A stretch of DNA of 64,000 bases from Branchiostoma lanceolatum. Lineage: Eukaryota > Chordata > Leptocardii > Amphioxiformes > Branchiostomatidae. The stretch lies in contig NC_089722.1 of assembly GCF_035083965.1 (NCBI RefSeq), positions 28,356,642-28,420,641 of the forward strand, in the 5' to 3' direction. Each line of letters begins with the position of its first letter. Position 1 is the first letter of the stretch. Positions 32,901 through 44,000 of the stretch are shown in pieces. A program made the translations under genes and the position numbers. The notes under the pieces are model-generated. The model did not search any database, was not told the DNA's origin, and worked only from the letters and a program-made list of their open reading frames with translations.

Positions 32901-35062
32901 AAGTAATATAAGTGCTTGGTGAACAAACAGGGACAGCCAGCAACAGCGGAATTTTAACTTGCCAATATTTGATATCACAACTGTAATGCTAGTGCTTACA
33001 TACAACTAAACTATGTCAACTACACTTATCATCAAAAGTTGTCAACTTCAAAATAAAGGAAAACAGCAGGTGCTCTCTTCATCTGAACTTTTAGCAAGAC
33101 TGTGTGAACAACTGTTCCTCCTAAGATACTCAAAACAAATGTTTTTTCACCTTCTACAGTGCATGCAAGGTGTGCAAACATTTCCAGCTTTCGTCTTTTT
33201 CCTGAAGGTTTCTTTCCCAGCCCAGTGCATGCATACAAAAGTCAAACCAAATTATACCAAATTGGTCTCCTAATGTAGCGTGAAAACCCAGTCAACCTTT
33301 TCTAGACTTCAGAGAGCCTAAAAAGCAGGTAAACCGATGTAGCATGCACCTTTCTAGTAGGGGATTAACTGCGGGTGTAATGTTTAGCTATTCTGTGTTA
33401 GAATCACTTGCTGGTCCAAATGGTTGGGAAATGTTGTGGCAGTGCATTTTAAGACCAGCATTTTCAAGAGGTTTGTCAGAATGGTTATGGAAACACTGTT
33501 GAAACATTTTATTCTGTTGGTATTTCATGCCTTGATTGCTTGAAGTTTTGTTTGTGCTTTGATACATTTATTGTACATGTATATTTACATGTATCAAGAT
33601 ATAACAGCCCTTTTTTCACTTCAATCTACTCTGGGGCTTTGATACCTTCACCATCATCATATAGCTTCATTAAAATTTTATAATCGTTACACTAATTATC
33701 CCAAAGATAATAGGATAGGAAGTACATATATGAACCTGCTAGTGAATATAATGTAGCCCTAGCCCAAAAGTAAATGATGGTAAACCCTCCGAAAAATCTT
33801 AAGAGGGACAACTTCATCCTAAAATAGTTTGGGCTGTGTTCGACAAGACAATAGCTCCTCCAGTCCCTTCAGAAAACAAGTTTGACAACAAGACAAAATA
33901 ACTTCCATTTTACAAACATATACAAAACTGTTTGTTGGGAGGTCTGGGTTGTTCCAGAAAAAGGGACAAAACAACATTTACACTACTATTCTTGAAGGAC
34001 CAATTGCTCTTTATTGCATTAATTGAGCCAACCTTTTTCTTGAAAACATTAAACTAAATGTGTTTTTTCCAGATCCTGTTCGGGGCTGTGTTACCCAAGA
34101 GACTAATCCTCAGTGCACTACTATATCCTTTGTGCAGGTTGACAGGTTTCACACAAAACAATAAAAATCAATTATATACATGGTGACTACATGTGGGATT
34201 AGAATTCCATTTGTGCTCCAAAATAACCCAGTTTTGTCTTGACTTAAGTGCATGTTGATAGCCTTACTGGCATTGGGTTTTCCAACCTAGAACCTTAAAG
34301 CAAACGGAACTCATAAAACAACTAGAGCAACTGAAAATGATTCTTGCCAGCTGGCTCAAAGAAGAGTGACACAGCATTTCACTATTATAATGGAAAATGG
34401 AAGATACGGCCATTACAAAATCACCCAGTTAGAGCTGATACCTCAAGACCCTTACATTTACAGCTAGAGAATGTAGGAATCTGAGTCTCAGTGGTTACCA
34501 ATAACCTATGTTGTTATGGCTTTGACGAAGTTAATCCACAGCCATAAATGTTTACTTAATTACAAATGCCATGTACCTCAGAGTAAATGGTTAGAAAAAT
34601 TCAATAGTTTCTTCGGCTTCTTGGTAACCTGTTGTTATGCATTATGTTTGAGAATTTCACCATACAAATTTTATTTTCAAGAGCGTAGAAGGCCTCTCAA
34701 AATGTGATAGTAACTTGATATCTCACTTTTTGTAATAATAAAAGAACCCTGGGGCCAGCCCTGTGCTGAGACTGACTACCTTCTAGACGCTGAGACTTGC
34801 AGAACAACAATGCTGGAAGGCTTTCTTGGAAAGGTTAAAGTGTGTAGGGTTTGAATTTTAGATGGCACATGTTGTTTCTGATGTTAAACAGAGCTTTCAC
34901 CTTTTAAAGGGTGTACACTACAGTATATCAAATACCCTGAAACGTTACCCTTGAGAATATAATGATCATAAACTTCATCTTCCCTTAAAGTTAGATTAAA
35001 GCATGATAGGAAGAAATGAAATACAAAGTTGCATACCTCGGTTCTTGAAGGGGAGCTGGCAT
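26948..35062 (-). CDS. FAM216A: FAM216A-like protein, 9 exons
   Basis: Coding exons in transcript order: 35062-35037, 31747-31633, 30953-30892, 29896-29844, 29128-28986, 28421-28295, 27966-27828, 27480-27416, 27234-26948. All joins keep frame, giving 338 residues (human FAM216A 273). The recognisable core spans exons 5 and 6: FTCPPSMKKNYYLQ then HPDLNWGQRQYLWSTASVYS and HMKRLIQGRYEQFLRHQQ. It parallels human FAM216A (SMMEASFFKHPDLTTGQKRY, LCSIAKIYN, LKMLMKRQYMHVLQ). The family's molecular function is unknown to me. The N-terminal exons are rich in Tyr and Arg. The last exon encodes a highly charged low-complexity tail of AEEKEK units ending DDVSDDARY. Position next to VPS29, tail to tail, is the same as in human. 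Confidence 0.8.
29222..29346. mobile_element. TAGCCTCC foldback MITE
   Basis: Ends TAGCCTCCATATCAGGC and GCCTGCTATGGAGGCTA pair as inverted repeats, and CTGGGC / GCCCAG pairs further in. The flanks GTAGGAGGG and GCAGGAGGC are a degenerate 9-bp repeat. A second copy of the family lies near 61957-62095. Confidence 0.55.
29494..29600. mobile_element. TAGCCTG MITE with 10-bp direct repeat
   Basis: TAGCCTG...CAGGCTA ends are bounded by GTCACTTGGC on both sides (29484-29493 and 29601-29610). The interior resembles sequence at about 379-430 (GCCTGATCAAATCACGCTTA), so the family is dispersed in the window. It lies in an intron of the FAM216A-like gene. Confidence 0.6.
29666..29740. repeat. TTGA/TTGG tetranucleotide microsatellite
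   Basis: Runs of GATTGATTGATTGGTTGG-type tetranucleotides, in an intron of the FAM216A-like gene. Confidence 0.8.
30548..30828. repeat. 125-bp tandem duplication plus CA microsatellite
   Basis: Two nearly identical units lie in tandem (about 30548-30672 and 30673-30797). Each includes AACAAGCCGCTAGGGCACCC, CAAGACCTACCCACCTACC and CTTCTTGAGTTATGCCATTG. They are followed by (CA)n and by CCTTCTCGGCGAAGGTAAAA. The tail resembles 3' ends of dispersed retroelements in many invertebrates, but I cannot name the family. Confidence 0.7.
31974..31999. mobile_element. Tiny CAAGG palindromic element, 26 bp
   Basis: A perfect 13+13 bp palindrome (CAAGGAGGTTTAA and its reverse complement) lies between CACAGAC copies (31967-31973 and 32000-32006), in FAM216A-like intron 1. 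Confidence 0.75.
32007..35036 (-). other. FAM216A-like intron 1, no further features
   Basis: This is the rest of the intron between the short start exon and exon 2. It is AT-rich with only short chance frames on either strand. I see no inverted-repeat element with clear ends and no RNA gene. Confidence 0.5.
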
Positions 35063-36027
35063 CTTGAAGCTTCGAGCAACACCCTCCTTGTCCAAGGTAA
35101 AACACTGTTAGTTGTCCCAGTTGTTAACGTGTGTGACAGCTCCCCTGTAATCAGTAATGGAGCTCTTTATAAAGGGAGACCCACCTCTAACAAAACATCT
35201 GTTGATGATAAGAGAAATATCATACACATGCCTCCCATATCCTCACAACACGGAGCTTATCACTAGATACTACAGCAATTCTCCGGCGTACTTCACCCAA
35301 AGCACCGTGTACAATGAGCAGAGAACACGCCGATAAATACAATGGTAACTCAAGAGCAAGTTTTGAAACACAACACGGTCGAACTCAAACATGAGCATAG
35401 CTACACACTACTCTACAGGTTGTAGTTGTTGGCTCAAATCGGTCACAAAATTATCTGGCAAGCTCTTAAAAGTCGTATATCATGTTTCACGTACCTTAAG
35501 GTGTCAAAATGGTGCACTTGAGAAGGAACTTAGCTGGTTATGTTGTAGAAATCAACCATTACGTTGTTAGACCACTCGTGTCTCCATGGCTATTGTGTGC
35601 TTAGCTGTTAAGAGGCGAGTCCATTACACGGGGGTGTAAAGGCAACTAGATTATCATGAAAATCTAGAATCCACAGCTCATAATGCAAACATACTAAAAA
35701 AATTAAGTATGATATTCATTTTATGTTGTACGTATGGGTTTAATATGAATGATAACTTTTAACTTCTGTTATATTCCTTAAGAAAGCGTCTGTTACCCCT
35801 ATTTAACAGAGGGGAAGAATCCTTTCAGCTCGAGCCAGATCCGGCTTACTTCCGGGTGTGCGCGCACATACTGACAGTCACCAAATTGGGACACGTTGCT
35901 AAGCGACAGCGTCCCAGCTGGACAGAACGCAGGTTGACTAGACTGTAATGAGTATGATTATCCCTCATTACGACCAATACAAAACGGTGTCGTTTGTAGT
36001 GTATATGATACAAACAAAGCCGTTGCA
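35063..36027. other. 5' flank of the FAM216A-like gene
   Basis: This holds the 5' UTR and upstream sequence of the minus-strand FAM216A-like gene. The UTR probably begins with the CTTGAAGCTTCGAGCAACAC block just above the ATG. No TATA box or coding potential is evident. Confidence 0.4.
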
Positions 36028-36036
36028 TATTTGTTC

Positions 36037-36175
36037 TACTCTCCAAGCAGAGGTTGGTGAAGAAGAGTATCCTTATGCCCCGTTTTCCGCTGGCACTCTC
36101 AACGTGTGCCAACAGGAAACGGGGCATATAATTAAAAGGTCACAATCTTCTCCACCAACCTCTGCTTGGAGAGTG
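36037..36175. mobile_element. TACTCTCC foldback MITE, copy 1
   Basis: It starts TACTCTCCAAGCAGAGG and ends with the near reverse complement CTCTGCTTGGAGAGTG, bounded by the 9-bp repeat TATTTGTTC (36028-36036 and 36176-36184). The interior has a second hairpin, CCCCGTTTTCCGCTG against ACAGGAAACGGGG. It shares its outer 16 bp with the element at 50016. Confidence 0.8.
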
Positions 36176-36529
36176 TATTTGTTCGATCGTCACGTCACGG
36201 TGCGACAGCCAGTTTTAACTACCTGTATCATGCTATAAGCAGTACAGGTCGTACATCTGAGATGTGAATCAATGGGACTCAAATATCACGGACGATTCAC
36301 GGTGCAAATATAGTTAGAAATTTGGGAGTTGTGAGGTCGGAGTGTAAACTGGTGACTTACACAAATACTGGTACATTTCCACACGATTTGATTGTGCTGG
36401 AGTTTGCTCCACAAATTTGTTGGAGTAACTGCAGAGTACAGTTGTGTCGCTAGGAGGAGGAAGAGCACATATCGCTAGTAAAAGGCAGGTAAAAGGGTAG
36501 TCATCATCGGCTGGGAAAAGTATTGAACC

Positions 36530-36610
36530 GTTGTCGGCAGGATTCCAACCTACGCTGGCAGAGCCCAATGGATTTCTAATCAATCGCCTTAACCACTCGG
36601 CCACGACAAC
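36530..36610 (-). tRNA. tRNA-Ser(AGA)-like gene, probably degenerate
   Basis: On the minus strand the 81-nt sequence has a fully paired acceptor stem (GTTGTCG with CGACAAC), a good A box (TGGCCGAGTGG) and an anticodon loop TTAGAAA with AGA. It also has a long variable arm and a T arm, the layout of tRNA-Ser. Two changes count against function. The anticodon stem has a T-C mismatch (ATTGA against TCCAT). The T loop reads TTGGAAT instead of TTCGAAT, losing the conserved C56 that pairs with the D loop and damaging the B box. No clear T-run follows immediately, so this is likely a pseudogene. Confidence 0.6.
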
Positions 36611-37156
36611 CGATCATGTTGTAAGCATAGATGTATTTTGCGTTTCACAATTTGAAAAATGCTCCCATAGATATGTAGATATGCTTGTTTAACCACAGGC
36701 ACAGAGAACTAACTAGCTTAAACACCATGGGCCCGGCATGGGTAAATCGAAAGCTTTAAACTGAGTCTTAGATCTCGTAGGTCTCGCCCACAATAATCGG
36801 TTTATGTCTTAGTTTGCAATTGTCTGGCAAATCTCTAAATCCATCAAAAGTGGCCCATATCATTTCTTATTAAATTCATCAGCGTTTGAGGAAATCTATT
36901 TCAGACTTCAGTAACAGAAATCTTTAACGAGAATAAAGGCGCAAAGGAAAGGAAAAAAATAATTACGATCTTAAATCTATGTCATGGCAATGAAGAATAT
37001 CAGACTATTGTAAATATGTTACATGTATACGACACAGTGCCCGGCTCCATTGAAAGCGTCACTATTCTATACACTGGCTTCCAAGAAGCTCTCTTGTCAC
37101 CTAGAGTCAACTTGAATCCGAAACCCCTCAGAACTACGTGGGCTACGTGTTCAGCA

Positions 37157-37357
37157 CTAGTCTCTATCAGACTAACCGCGTCGGCTATAGAGAGAACATT
37201 TGTCTGGGGACTTTGGCCATGGAGGATAACATTCCCATCCGCAATATTTGACCCTATCTCCATAGCCGACTCCCATCATACAGTTGACTCTATTTGACCA
37301 ATTTCTACTATTTCTACTATTTTCCCAGCGACCCGTGGAGACTGGTAGACGGTCTAG
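37157..37357. repeat. Dispersed repeat, CTCTA(C/T)CAG family, copy 1
   Basis: This segment contains AGACTAACCGCGTCGGCTAT, GACTTTGGCCATGGAGGA and CCAATTTCTACTATTT, and ends GGAGACTGGTAGA. It recurs at 52709-52893 and, more decayed, at 62343-62471, where the ends read as TAGCCTC(C/T)ACCAG...CTGGTAGAGGCTA. It is a MITE-like family associated with the p47phox-like cluster. Confidence 0.65.
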
Positions 37358-37487
37358 TTCAGCATAGAGGCTGATGGTTGTAGATGGTCTTGGCCCGGGT
37401 CCCAGATACTTGGAGAATTGCCCGATTGCGAGAGGTCAGGTTGTCAAACCGGCCATGCAATGTGACAGGCTCTGTATTAAATCTACG

Positions 37488-37509
37488 CAAGGAGGTTTTA
37501 AAAATAGAC
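37488..37509. mobile_element. Tiny CAAGG element, 22 bp, right arm decayed
   Basis: CAAGGAGGTTTTAAAAATAG followed by AC lies between ATCTACG copies (37481-37487 and 37510-37516). The left arm is intact; the right arm has lost the CCTCCTTG end. Confidence 0.6.
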
Positions 37510-38019
37510 ATCTACGGTAGAATTTCAGGCGAAAAATGCGCTCGACTCTTTGACGATTTTGAAAGTCGGCGACCTTCTGGGGTCTTCTGGCGATCAGCAA
37601 ACCCGGCCGAAGGTCGTTGGCAGTGTGACGCCTACTATTAGTAATAAGTACATTGACAGCGGCTAATGATTAACCGGCATTGTCACTTTAATGTATAGTG
37701 GACCTTCCGGAAGTTCTTCAGTCACGCTACTCCGGTATCTGCACGCTGGGGGCACAACACCACCGGTGGGATTGAGAGCTACGCACATTGTTTCCTGACA
37801 GTCTGCTTAAATCTCCTTTCTATTGTTATATATAGCTTCATAGTGGTAGCCAGTATCCCTTTTGAAACTGAAGATTGTACAAAAGCCTCACTAACACGTG
37901 GAGCTCACCCCTATTCAGTGGACGTTTTCAATCGATGCCTGCTGGCATTTGGTGCCATAAACTACGGCGGACGTCAGTTCGCATTCGTCCGAGGAGTCAG
38001 CACATAGACCGGGTCAAAA

Positions 38020-41000
38020 ATGGCGGAGGGCAACCGGCGTAGGTCCAGGAAGTCCATTACAGGTGTGAGTCTCCTGGGGATAGAGAAGCGCTACGTGCCG
38101 AATAAGCATTACGTAAGTATCGCACAGATAGGACATACAGAGTCTCAACATACAGCTAATGATTGTATAGCACCACTACGTAGGACAGTGAAAGAAAAAC
38201 GGTGGCGTATGCCATGTTGGCTTCAAGATATATCGTTCTTGGTGTGAGTTGGAATGATCCGTGTGTTTGATCCTTAATTGCATTTTCATTCTATTTGTTG
38301 TCTGATATTCAACTTAACTAACAGGGACATCTCGACGACTCGTGACTTGGGAGGGGTACCCTTTTCATCACAAATTTAGATCGATATCTGTTCGTCATTT
38401 TGCCGCAGGGATAGTTTCCATCCGTAGTAATGATTCGTTTCCTTCTCTTTTCCTACATCCTGTTCCTGTTTCAGAAGTTGCAAACTGGCGGAACTGTTGC
38501 AAAAATAGTTTAACCAGCGTGACCCTCCCATTGGGGGGGGGGGGGGTGCGAAAACCATGCATTGTAGTGTTTAAAAACCAGTCGGACGAGGTTGCTCACA
38601 GCTGCATGCTCTAAATCACTTGTCTAATGTCAAAAGACAGCTGGTACCTGCCGCTGTATGGTACACTGCATTATTCACACGTAGACAAACAGCGCTGAGT
38701 CATTCATCGTTAACGTCGGGATGTTCCCCTTTATGACGTCACGTTACATGTATGTAGGACTTTAGAAGCAGACGGATATTATCTACACAATGATGCGTGC
38801 AAGCAGCCAGAATTAGAAGCCTGGTCATGAAGTCGTGGTTTTACACTTTGTTGGTTTTGACTCAAAGCTCTATTGTTGCATGGCCTTTTGTGGGAATGTT
38901 GACCTTGCCGAGGGCACAGTGACACTGGTGCCTACACGCACTGTCCCGGGTTTACAAACTAGTACTGTGTGTGCGATACGCCTAAGGCTAAGTTTTAAGA
39001 GCCGATTAATAAGAGCAAGGAGGTTTAGATGGCCTTGGTATTAAAGAGGGTGTCTAGATCTGCGATGGCGATAAAGAATATGTGACTTCTTTGATCCTTT
39101 TGTATTGTAACGCATTTTATAACTGAAGGGACTACCCTTGAGATTTATAAATGAATAAGTGAATTAATTGTAATTCATTCTATTGCGTGCTTTCGTTTTA
39201 CACCGTTTTATGGGTTTCTATTTCTTGGATTTCAGACAGACGAAAGTTAAATTATACCACAACTAGTGACTTGTTCTGTTTGATGATACAGGGATGGACA
39301 TATACTTGTAGATAGATGAGGAGAGAGAAAGAGACAAAGAGGGAGACAATTTCAATAAGAATATCTAACTGTTAGGTATTCTAAGACTCTGGGTTAAAAT
39401 TTTACAAACGTCTTTGCAATACTAGTAGTGTATCTCCAATACCATCAAGGCTAAAACTCACACTGAATTCGAATTTGACGATATGAATGGAAAGCTAACG
39501 TATAATCATTGTACCACAGTCATACATCCTGTCTGTGAAGTGGTCTGAGGGCAGTGAATTCATCATCTACAGACGATACAGCGCTTTCTTCCAGCTCCAC
39601 GTGAGTAATACGATCTAAACTCAGTAAATGGTTAACACTCCGGTCACGTAGGTCAAAACGTGGTTTCCCGGCACGTGTAAGGTTGTGGGTAGTTGTGTGG
39701 GAGGAATGTAATCTGGGTTTACGCCAAGTTTACAAGGAAATTTGGTTGTCAATGAACTTGACAGTCACGGTATTATTTTAAAGCCCGGACCGGAACTGAA
39801 GGGTGGGCGGTAGTACATACATATCAAAGAGACCACTTGGTTAAGTCTGGTGACTCAGAAACATCATTTTATACAAAGCAAACTTACGCAAAGCAATTAC
39901 ATTTCTTATTTCAGCAAAAGCTTTCCGAGTTGTTCCCAATAGAGACGGGAGCAGTAAGCAAGAAGGACCAGACGATTCCACCCCTACCGAGTAAGTGACA
40001 TCTGAGTAACACACTACATGATCTAATTAGTTCAGACATGTGTGCATGATCAATCAACTTTCGTTTTCGTTTTCTGGAGACTGCTCCAGTACTATTTCTG
40101 ACGTAACTACAGCAAGATCTAGTACCGGTACAATACTGATTGAACATACATATATTTACTACAGTAAAAAGATAGTCATGCATTTAGTATACCGGCCGTG
40201 AGACTATCGAACGATATATATATGTAATAGTTGAGGAACTGCTAGCCTGGATGCCAGACCCCCAATCTCTAACAAACGATGGATATGTTGGCATCCAGGC
40301 CAAGGAACTGCTTGCAACAGCAAGAAAATAGCTTGCTCCGAGTCTGCCAGCTTTAAATGGCATTTTTGGCAGCAACATGTCCAGTAACTCTCGACCACTG
40401 CCTAATTTTAGAGGTCAGCACAATTTCGCAGGTCCCCGTGCAATGTGATAGGATAGATTTTCAGGCAGAAAATGTGCTCAAATCTTTGCCGCTTTTGAAA
40501 TTTGGCGACTCTTTCTGACGATTAACAACTTTAGAAGAAGGTCGTCGACAGTGTTACGTAGCCTCCGATGCAGACTCAACCCGGCTGTTTTCTTTTTCAA
40601 GTTATTGTTTTTATACTATTGTACTTTTTTCTCATTGCTGGCCGGCAATAAGAAAAAAAGTATAATTATTATAGTATAAAAACAATAACTTGAAAAAGAA
40701 AACAGCCGGGTTGAGTCTGCATCGGAGGCTAAGTGTTACGCCGACTTTAGGTCAACCACTTTCCATTGTTGCCTAAAACGTTAATTTCATCCACAGAGCA
40801 GAGATGGTTTGGGAACGAGAAGTTCAAGGTGGCAGACGAGAGGATGCTGACGATCGACGAATATTGCCGAAAAGTTGCGATGGCCGAGCCGAAGATTTCC
40901 GAACACGAGGAAGTGCTGTCCTTCTTCGATACGTTGCCAGAAGACCTGGCCCCTCCGCCTCCCGACCCGTATGTAACAGGGGTATTTCTTGTCAGCTAAG

Positions 41001-44000
41001 AATGTCCATAAGTCCATGTTAAGGACTTCATACTGATGCGAGCTAGCGTGCGAATGAAAAAAAATGAAGTTTGGAATCTACGTGGTCAGGAAGGCTAAAC
41101 AAATCACTAAGCATACATAGCGAATGGCATAGCGAATAATAGCTTCTTCATTTTCATTTCTTCACATCTTCTTCGAATTGAATTGAGTTTGGCACTCTGC
41201 GACTTAAGATTCACTTCAATACTTCCTTCTTTTTAATTTGCGGCATATATTTGATAATTTTGCAGGTAGCTGCTTTGTACGATTTACCATATGGTCGAAA
41301 ACTTTTTAATGGACGAAATTGATGCGCGCTCGAATGCCATCCATATAATCCAATCAACATGGCCTAAACTAGATTTCAATTTTAAGATCATGTGTCTTAT
41401 TTTTCTAATCTTTCCCTGCAATCCTTACGTGGTAACAATTGTCGACCATAAGATGGGTGGTGATGAGTACATAACTTTGGTTTGATGTCTTGCCCAACAG
41501 GAAGAAACCAAACAAGACGTACCTGACATTCCAGTCGAAAAGTGGAGAAACCCAAATCAAAGAGAAATCGGCGGAGAAATCAGGTATGATGGTACCATTT
41601 GACACATCGATTTGACTTGGTGTACATGTCATAGCCAACCAACCAATTTCAGTCGGCTATTGCTCTAACCCCCACCCCACCTCCCACTACCGCCAAAAGA
41701 AATGTCTTCATTAGCGAACGCCTATGAATTGTGCATCCATCCTAAACATACGGGGTGCTTATCAAGTATGGTGAGGTTACTCAGTTTCTCCTGATCTGAC
41801 CAATGGCTGTGCATAATAAGCAAAGAATCTGCCAATTTTGTAGTCTAGGCAAAGTAGAAGAAGAAGTACATTTCATTCTAGACTATCCTTTGCATGATAG
41901 CGACAGAACAATTCTCTTCAGTTATGTGTTAAGTAAATTTTCCTTCTTCAGATACCTAAATAGTAGAGAGAAATTCATATTTCTTACAGCCTTCGATAAA
42001 CCAACTGAGCAACTCTAACTAATCATACAGCCTCCTACATCTATACAATTACCAAGAAACGAGAGGAAGTCGAAAGTACTAGAGTTAACTAAATGATTAT
42101 ATACTCATGAATATATAGTATATACATGTAGTTGTTAACATGTGGCCTGTGCTTAGCCCAGTGGGGCAAACATGTTCCTTAAAGGTCTTCATTCAATAAA
42201 TAGTTGATACGTACGACGTGACACCCCACAACGCCTGTGTTAACTGGAATGATTTATATCTAGCCCTTATGGGCATCAACTTGAACAAAGCTCACTGTTT
42301 AATGGTCCTGTTTGATCGCACCTGTAGGAGACGACCTGCAGATCTCAGCGCCCATCCTCCTGGAGACGTACCGAGCGATCGCCACCTTCTCGCCTAGCGG
42401 GAAAACTGAGGTCCGCCTGGTGGAGGGAGCGCACGTGGACGTGGTGGAGAAGAACATGAGCGGTAGGGAACCCGTTTGTATGGAAAGTCTTATGATAGAC
42501 AGAAAGAACCCACGACACCTTTCGAAAAAGAGTAGTGCCCCGGTGTGCGATGGTTCTAAGTTCTAAGTTAGTGATTCACCGCAAATCACCCGATGAAATA
42601 ATCTCTTTGCTAGATGGATGGCTGGCTGGCTGGCTGGAGGGAGGGAGGGAGGGAGGGAGGGAGGGAGGGAGGGAGGGAGGGAGGGAGGGAGGGAGGGAGG
42701 GAGGGAGGGAGGGAGGGAGGGAGGGAGGGAGGGAGGGAGGGAGGGAGGGAGGGAGGGAGGGAGGGAGGGAGGGAGGGAGGGAGGGAGGGAGGGAGGGAGG
42801 GAGGGAGGGAGGGAGGGAGGGAGGGAGGGAGGGAGGGAGGGAGGGAGGGAGGGAGGGAGGGAGGGAGGGAGGGAGGGAGGGAGGGAGGGAGGGAGGGAGG
42901 GAGGGAGGGAGGGAGGGAGGGAGGGAGGGAGGGAGGGATTAGATAGATGTAGCCTTGAAAGTGGTGGTAATTAATGCCTGATAAACCGATCTTATCTATC
43001 ATGAATGGCCCATGAAGTAAAGTTGACATCTTCACCCGTCCAGGCTGGTGGTTGGTGCAGGTGGATGAGAAACAAGGCTGGTGCCCCGCCTCCTACCTAG
43101 AACCTCTGGACCAACCAGAGGAGAGAGACGAGGAACGTCCCAACTGGGAAGGTACAAGAGTCTTTCTGAAATATCAGAATGAAAGGAGGGACCATAGGCA
43201 CAGTCTGATCACACAAAAACACGCACACACGTGCGCGCGCACACACTTACTCACTCACTCCGAGTCACACACACACACACACACACATACTGTACATAGA
43301 CGTACGTGAATACACTGAACAGACTCAATGATACCCGAGACGTTTTCCCTTAGCCACGAAGAATAGGATGATAGTGTGCTTGGGGTAAATGGAGACTTGA
43401 TCCTAACAGAGATCTTGTATAAACGTCGAACAACTGTCAAACAGATGCACATCGTGCGTCTAACTCCTGAACGACTTGTACTACAGCATTGGGGTTCTTG
43501 TTCAGAAACAAGACTTCTATGCAAATGCCACCCCATGCATAGTCCTAAACCTTCGCGTCTCTTTCTCTTAGGGGAAGAGTTCCTGACAACAGAACAGTAC
43601 GAGGCACAGATAGATGATGAGATCGGTTTTGACAAAGACGTGATTGTTCACGTGATCCACAAGCTCCTGGACGGTTGGTGGATTGTACGGTAAGTACTAA
43701 TCGTCGACGCCCTTGGATTTCCATGAACGTGTTTACAAAAACGAACACAGATATTTTATATTTGCTACGGCTCAAGCCAGTGAGTATTATTGTAGCTTGT
43801 TCGCTGCGGTTACGGTGAAAGTATATTTGCCCAAGATGATACAAGCTTTGGTGAAATATGTTTTTCTTTCCATATCTTACTTCACGTATTTCTCACCATT
43901 GGCTGAAGCTGATAAGTCAACTCGCTGGAAGTAGTAGCAAGACCATATTGACTTGTTTCTACAGGTACAACGACAAAGTAGGTTACGCCCCTTGCGCCTA

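Noticed and set aside
39009-39045. Possible ninth tiny CAAGG element (39015-39036)
   Set aside because: The core fits (CAAGGAGGTTTAGATGGCCT) but the flanks do not form a clean 7-bp direct repeat.
42535-43035. Long open frames of EGGR/PSLP repeats on both strands
   Set aside because: They are translations of the (GGGA)n microsatellite in every phase, inside an intron of the p47phox-like gene.
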